From assembly GCF_014645815.1 (NCBI RefSeq), contig NZ_BMML01000035.1, positions 23,519 to 87,518 of the forward strand: DNA of 64,000 bases, in the 5' to 3' direction. This DNA comes from Streptomyces fuscichromogenes (GTDB lineage: Bacteria; Actinomycetota; Actinomycetes; Streptomycetales; Streptomycetaceae). Every line of letters begins with the position of its first letter. Within the stretch, counting starts at the first letter, position 1. Positions 60,438-64,000 of the stretch are shown piece after piece. The translations under genes and the position numbers were made by a program. Under the pieces are notes generated by a model. It did not search any database. It saw nothing but the letters and a program-made list of their open reading frames with translations, and had not been told where the DNA came from.

Positions 60438-61102
60438 TGCGAATCGTCCTCGTCGGGCCGCCTGGCGCCGGTAAGGGAACGCAAGCCGTTCGCCTTGCCA
60501 AGGAGCTGAAGATCCCGCACATCTCCACGGGCGACCTGTTCCGCGCCAACATCAGCCGCAAGACGGAGCTCGGGAAACTCGCGAAGTCCTACATGGACGC
60601 CGGCAACCTGGTCCCCGACGAGGTCACCATCGCCATGGCCAAGGACCGCATGGAGCAGGAGGACGCCGTGAACGGCTTCCTGCTGGACGGTTTCCCGCGC
60701 AACGTCGCACAGGCCGAGGCGCTGGACGAACTGCTGAAGACCGAGAAGATCAAGCTGGACGCGGTGCTCGACCTCGAAGTCCCCGAGGAAGAGGTCGTGA
60801 AGCGGATCGCCGGGCGGCGCCTGTGCCGCAACAAGGCGGAGCACGTGTTCCACGTGACGTACACCCCGCCGAAGGCGGAGGGTGTCTGCGACGTCTGCGG
60901 CGGTGAGCTCTACCAGCGCGACGACGACTCCGAGGACACCGTCCGCACCCGGCTGGAGGTCTACCACACGCAGACCGAGCCGATCATCGACTACTACAAG
61001 GCGCAGGGCCTGGTGGCGACGATCTCCGCTCTGGGGGCGGTGGACGAGGTCACCAAGCGGGCGCTGGACGCGCTCAAGCGTGACGGGGACGAGGAGAAGT
61101 AG
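60437..61102 (+). CDS. adk: Adenylate kinase
   Basis: A 221-residue enzyme interconverting ATP + AMP and 2 ADP. P-loop GPPGAGKGTQ near residue 7, AMP-binding ISTGDLFRANI, GFLLDGFPRNVAQAEAL, and the LID region GRRLCRNKAEHVFHVTYTPP then CDVCGGELYQRDDD. The LID is the long type with a CxxC pair, as in Gram-positive enzymes. The ATG overlaps the secY stop. map follows about 117 bp later after a hairpin, so adk closes a unit. Confidence 0.97.
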   Translation: MRIVLVGPPGAGKGTQAVRLAKELKIPHISTGDLFRANISRKTELGKLAKSYMDAGNLVPDEVTIAMAKDRMEQEDAVNGFLLDGFPRNVAQAEALDELLKTEKIKLDAVLDLEVPEEEVVKRIAGRRLCRNKAEHVFHVTYTPPKAEGVCDVCGGELYQRDDDSEDTVRTRLEVYHTQTEPIIDYYKAQGLVATISALGAVDEVTKRALDALKRDGDEEK

Positions 61103-61117
61103 TTCCCCGGTGGTTTT

Positions 61118-61147
61118 GGCCGCGGTGCCCTGACGGGTGCCGCGGCC
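61118..61147. terminator. Hairpin between adk and map
   Basis: GGCCGCGG pairs with CCGCGGCC, with an inner CCC/GGG pair, 16 bp after the adk stop. Confidence 0.7.
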
Positions 61148-61219
61148 GTACTGTTGTGTTCGTGTTCGGCTGACGCCGACGCCGACGTTGTCGCGAGTGA
61201 TGGAGAGCGCAGGCCACCC

Positions 61220-62056
61220 ATGGTGCAGATCAAGACCCCCGAGCAGATCGCCAAGATGCGGGCGGCGGGCCTGGTCGTGGCGGCCATCCACGCGGCCACC
61301 CGTGAGGCGGCGGTTCCCGGCGCCAGCACCAAGGACCTGGACGAGGTGGCCCGCAAGGTCCTCGCCGAGCACGGTGCCAAGCCGAACTTCCTCGGCTACG
61401 GCGGCTTCCCCGCCACCATCTGCACGTCCGTCAACGACGTGGTCGTCCACGGCATCCCCTCCGAGGACGTCGTCCTCAAGGACGGCGACATCATCTCCAT
61501 CGACTGCGGCGCGATCGTCGACGGCTGGCACGGCGACGCGGCCTACACCGCGTTCGTGGGCTCCGGTCACGCCCCGGAGCTGATCGAGCTCTCCCGGGTC
61601 ACCGAGGAGTCGATGTGGGCCGGCATCGCGGCGATGAAGCAGGGCAACCGGCTCGTCGACGTCTCCCGGGCGATCGAGACGTACATCCGCCGCCAGCCGA
61701 AGCCCGGCGGCGGCAAGTACGGGATCATCGAGGACTACGGCGGCCACGGCATCGGCACCGAGATGCACATGGACCCGCACCTGCTGAACTACGTCGACCG
61801 GCGGCGGGGCAAGGGACCGAAGCTGGTGACCGGGTTCTGCCTCGCCATCGAGCCGATGGTGTCGCTGGGGACGCCCCGCACGGAGGTCCTGTCGGACGAC
61901 TGGACCGTGATCACGACGGACGGGACCTGGTCGTCGCACTGGGAGCACAGTGTCGCGCTGACCGAAGAGGGGCCCTTGGTGCTGACGGCGCCTGACGGGG
62001 GCAAGGCCAAGCTGGCCGAGCATGGGATCACGGCTGCGCCGGATCCGCTGGGCTGA
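61220..62056 (+). CDS. map: Type I methionine aminopeptidase
   Basis: A 278-residue enzyme that removes N-terminal methionine. ATG 61220 (MVQIKTPEQIAKMRAAGLVV) is the conserved start; upstream in-frame codons to 61154 lack homology. Metal-ligand motifs: DCGAIVDGWHGDAAY (two Asp), GGHGIGTEMH (His), AIEPMVS (Glu) and WEHSVALTEEGP (Glu). No N-terminal zinc-finger extension is present. Streptomyces have more than one map; this is the adk-linked one. Confidence 0.97.
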   Translation: MVQIKTPEQIAKMRAAGLVVAAIHAATREAAVPGASTKDLDEVARKVLAEHGAKPNFLGYGGFPATICTSVNDVVVHGIPSEDVVLKDGDIISIDCGAIVDGWHGDAAYTAFVGSGHAPELIELSRVTEESMWAGIAAMKQGNRLVDVSRAIETYIRRQPKPGGGKYGIIEDYGGHGIGTEMHMDPHLLNYVDRRRGKGPKLVTGFCLAIEPMVSLGTPRTEVLSDDWTVITTDGTWSSHWEHSVALTEEGPLVLTAPDGGKAKLAEHGITAAPDPLG

Positions 62057-62080
62057 GCATCGCCCGAGGCTGCGGCCCCG

Positions 62081-62126
62081 GTGGGGGCTGGTCGCGCAGT
62101 TCCCCGCGCCCCTGAAGGGGCGCTCC
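62081..62126 (+). repeat. Dispersed intergenic repeat, copy 4 (upstream of infA)
   Basis: The clearest copy. It reads GTGGGGGCTGGTCGCGCAGT, then TCCCCGCGCCCCTGAAGGGG and CGC. The GCGCCCCT/AGGGGCGC part is a perfect 8-bp stem around GA. It starts 25 bp after the map stop. Confidence 0.9.
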
Positions 62127-62200
62127 AGGCGGGGCGCCTCGGACGGGTGCCGAAAATACCGGGCGCTTAATGATCTGTGTTCCGGGGCAGGCTTTCTCGA

Positions 62201-62230
62201 TTCGTCTTTCCGGGTGCGCTGACGTAGACT
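62201..62230 (+). promoter_or_regulatory. Candidate infA promoter
   Basis: TTCGTC and TAGACT separated by 18 bp, about 92 bp upstream of infA. The minus-35 is weak. Inferred by eye. Confidence 0.4.
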
Positions 62231-62321
62231 GACTCGTCGGCTCTCGTGCACCCGCATGTCCGCATGCACCCGTAAGGGAAGCGTGGGAGTCGATCAAGGT
62301 AGTCGATTCGAAGGGCGAAGC

Positions 62322-62543
62322 GTGGCCAAGAAGCAAGGTGCCATCGAGATCGAGGGCACTGTCGTCGAGTCTCTTCCGAACGCCATGTTCAAGGTCGAGC
62401 TCCAGAACGGCCACCAGGTCCTGGCACACATCAGCGGCAAGATGCGTATGCACTACATCCGCATCCTCCCTGACGACCGGGTCGTGGTGGAGCTGTCTCC
62501 GTACGACCTGACGCGTGGCCGGATCGTCTACCGCTACAAGTAG
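62322..62543 (+). CDS. infA: Translation initiation factor IF-1
   Basis: A 73-residue OB-fold factor binding the 30S A site. It reads MAKKQGAIEIEGTVVESLPN, AMFKVELQNGHQVLAHISGK and PYDLTRGRIVYRYK. The GTG start at 62322 was chosen because homology starts there; upstream codons to 62256 are non-conserved. GAAGGGCGAAG lies just upstream. It heads the infA-rpmJ-rpsM-rpsK-rpoA unit, behind a dispersed repeat and its own promoter. Confidence 0.98.
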   Translation: MAKKQGAIEIEGTVVESLPNAMFKVELQNGHQVLAHISGKMRMHYIRILPDDRVVVELSPYDLTRGRIVYRYK

Positions 62544-62604
62544 ATCTTGCCCAGGTCCCGTGCGAGCGGGGCTGCCGGCAACTGACCCGGAGAACCTCAA
62601 TCCC

Positions 62605-62718
62605 ATGAAGGTCAAGCCGAGCGTCAAGAAGATCTGCGACAAGTGCAGGGTGATCCGCCGTCACGGTCGGGTCATGGTCATCTGCGAGAACCCGCGCCAC
62701 AAGCAGCGCCAGGGCTGA
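62605..62718 (+). CDS. rpmJ: 50S ribosomal protein L36, zinc-binding form
   Basis: A 37-residue protein: MKVKPSVKKICDKCRVIRRH then VMVICENPRHKQRQG. The ligands Cys11, Cys14, Cys27 and His32 are present, so this is the zinc-containing (C+) form; Streptomyces also carry a zinc-free paralogue elsewhere. The ATG is preceded by CGGAGAAC. It lies between infA and rpsM. Confidence 0.97.
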   Translation: MKVKPSVKKICDKCRVIRRHGRVMVICENPRHKQRQG

Positions 62719-62912
62719 CGCACGACCTATCCCTCTGCATCGACATCGCAGAGATTCGCGCGACGCGAGCTGAATATGTTCATACGCAGAACCCAGGTGC
62801 CGAAGGCGCCTGACACCCCCGGTTCGGAGGCCGGGGACCCAGTTCGTACCTGGTACGGCGGCTGGGAACCGGTTCTGCGGAAGACCTCCGAAGATCACCA
62901 GGAGCCATTGAA

Positions 62913-63293
62913 GTGGCACGCGTTTCCGGTGTTGACATCCCGCGCGAAAAGCGCGTGGAAGTCGCCCTCACCTACGTGTTCGGCATCGGCCGGACCCTTT
63001 CGCAGCAGACGCTGGCGGAGACGGGCATCGACCCGAACACCCGTGTTCGTGACCTGAGCGAAGAGCAGCTGGTCGCCATCCGCGAATACGTCGACAACAA
63101 CATCAAGACCGAGGGTGACCTCCGTCGCGAGATCCAGGCCGACATCCGCCGCAAGGTCGAGATCGGCTGCTACCAGGGTCTGCGTCACCGTCGCGGTCTG
63201 CCCGTCCGCGGTCAGCGCACCAGCACCAACGCCCGCACCCGCAAGGGCCCGCGTCGCGCCATCGCCGGCAAGAAGAAGCCGGGCAAGAAGTAG
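62913..63293 (+). CDS. rpsM: 30S ribosomal protein S13
   Basis: A 126-residue 30S head protein contacting the P-site tRNA and L5. It reads MARVSGVDIPREKRVEVALT, YVFGIGRTLSQQTLAETGID, and GCYQGLRHRRGLPVRGQRTS, with a basic tail GPRRAIAGKKKPGKK. The GTG start at 62913 has CAGGAG about 13 bp upstream. A 194-bp spacer to rpmJ contains a GC-rich hairpin-capable sequence (CCCCCGGTTCGGAGGCCGGGG). Confidence 0.98.
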   Translation: MARVSGVDIPREKRVEVALTYVFGIGRTLSQQTLAETGIDPNTRVRDLSEEQLVAIREYVDNNIKTEGDLRREIQADIRRKVEIGCYQGLRHRRGLPVRGQRTSTNARTRKGPRRAIAGKKKPGKK

Positions 63294-63363
63294 TCCGCAG
63301 CGGACAACGCTTCATCAGCGGTCTTCGCTGTAGGACCGACCACCTCCCCGTAGGAGTAACTAG

Positions 63364-63768
63364 ATGCCCCCCAAGGGTCGTCAGGGCGCTGCCAAGAAGG
63401 TGCGCCGCAAGGAAAAGAAGAACGTCGCTCACGGCCACGCGCACATCAAGAGCACGTTCAACAACACGATCGTCTCCATCACGGACCCGTCCGGCAACGT
63501 GATCTCCTGGGCCTCCGCCGGCCACGTCGGCTTCAAGGGCTCCCGGAAGTCCACGCCGTTCGCCGCGCAGATGGCCGCCGAGTCGGCTGCCCGCCGCGCT
63601 CAGGAGCACGGCATGCGCAAGGTCGACGTGTTCGTGAAGGGTCCGGGTTCCGGTCGTGAGACCGCGATCCGTTCGCTCCAGGCCACGGGCCTCGAGGTCG
63701 GCTCCATCCAGGACGTCACCCCGACCCCGCACAACGGCTGCCGTCCGCCGAAGCGCCGTCGCGTCTGA
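63364..63768 (+). CDS. rpsK: 30S ribosomal protein S11
   Basis: A 134-residue platform protein. It reads MPPKGRQGAAKKVRRKEKKN, HGHAHIKSTFNNTIVSITDP, SWASAGHVGFKGSRKSTPFA and VKGPGSGRETAIRSLQATGL, ending RPPKRRRV. The ATG follows GTAGGAGTAA. It starts 70 bp after rpsM. A 13-bp-stem hairpin separates it from rpoA. Confidence 0.98.
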   Translation: MPPKGRQGAAKKVRRKEKKNVAHGHAHIKSTFNNTIVSITDPSGNVISWASAGHVGFKGSRKSTPFAAQMAAESAARRAQEHGMRKVDVFVKGPGSGRETAIRSLQATGLEVGSIQDVTPTPHNGCRPPKRRRV

Positions 63769-63788
63769 CCTCGCTTCACAGGGCTGCT

Positions 63789-63823
63789 CGGGCGGTACGA
63801 CTCGGTAAGGGTCGTGCCGCCCG
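63789..63823. other. Hairpin between rpsK and rpoA
   Basis: CGGGCGGTACGAC pairs with GTCGTGCCGCCCG (one T-G wobble) around a 9-nt loop. No T-run follows. It may be an attenuator or an RNA-processing site controlling rpoA. Confidence 0.65.
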
Positions 63824-63910
63824 TACCCTTGCAGTACCCGCACTCTCCGGGGCGCGGTTCCGTCGGGCGTCAAATAGCGGGCGTCCACGAAAGAAGGATC
63901 TGATCCACTC

Positions 63911-64000
63911 ATGCTGATCGCTCAGCGTCCCTCGTTGACCGAAGAGGTCGTCGACGAGTTCCGTTCCCGGTTCGTGATCGAGCCGCTGGAGCCGGGCTTC
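63911..64000 (+). CDS. rpoA: DNA-directed RNA polymerase subunit alpha (5' part only)
   Basis: The first 30 codons: MLIAQRPSLTEEVVDEFRSR then FVIEPLEPGF, the conserved N-terminus of actinobacterial RpoA. The ATG at 63911 follows GAAAGAAGGATC. The remaining ~310 residues lie outside the window. The gene follows rpsK in the usual alpha operon order. Confidence 0.95.
   Translation, partial: MLIAQRPSLTEEVVDEFRSRFVIEPLEPGF

Overview
The window is high-GC actinobacterial DNA, almost certainly from a Streptomyces chromosome. Third codon positions are strongly G/C, GTG and TTG starts are common, and the order tRNA-Trp, secE, nusG, rplK-rplA, rplJ-rplL, rpoB-rpoC, rpsL-rpsG-fusA-tuf, S10/spc operons, secY-adk-map, infA-rpmJ-rpsM-rpsK-rpoA is the Streptomyces transcription/translation supercluster. 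No rRNA, CRISPR array or complete insertion sequence was seen.

Layout. (1) 1-8.1 kb is a housekeeping and small-regulator segment: two MaoC-type dehydratase genes (the first cut by the window edge), a TetR/MFS efflux pair with matching operator-like palindromes, murB, a divergent NAD(P)-binding protein/TetR pair with two palindromes between them, adenosine deaminase and an aspartate-type aminotransferase. (2) 8.2-21.9 kb holds tRNA-Trp(CCA), secE-nusG, rplK-rplA, a lipoprotein, rplJ-rplL behind an L10-type leader, and rpoB-rpoC. (3) 21.9-28.1 kb holds a polytopic mannosyltransferase-like protein on the minus strand, then rpsL-rpsG-fusA-tuf. (4) 28.1-48.7 kb is a roughly 20-kb accessory block that separates the str operon from the S10 operon. 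It carries a GH115-type glycosidase, decayed FG-GAP and RHS fragments, an S41 peptidase, a frameshifted pseudogene, a winged-helix protein, an XRE/DUF397 regulator trio, an isochorismatase-like hydrolase, an RHS nuclease-toxin locus with a candidate immunity gene, and a two-gene RNA-repair cassette. (5) 48.7-64 kb is the S10 and spc operons, secY-adk-map, infA-rpmJ-rpsM-rpsK and the first 30 codons of rpoA.

How the genes work together. Segments 2, 3 and 5 encode ribosomal proteins, elongation factors, RNA polymerase subunits, the Sec channel and N-terminal processing: the core gene-expression machinery, in tightly packed or overlapping operons separated by perfect hairpins. Segment 4 looks like a tolerated insertion site between str and S10. 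Its most interesting content is the minus-strand RNA-repair pair. One protein fuses an RNA ligase to a polynucleotide-kinase-like P-loop domain. The other fuses an MJ1316/DUF504 domain, an EEP phosphohydrolase, a 2H phosphoesterase and a poly(A)-polymerase-type nucleotidyltransferase. Together they carry nearly every activity needed to heal and seal cleaved RNA.

Two regulatory observations cut across the regions. A 25-nt hairpin element is identical in the rpsL and rpsJ leaders. A roughly 45-bp dispersed repeat occurs four times in the same orientation, each time just upstream of a translation-gene operon.
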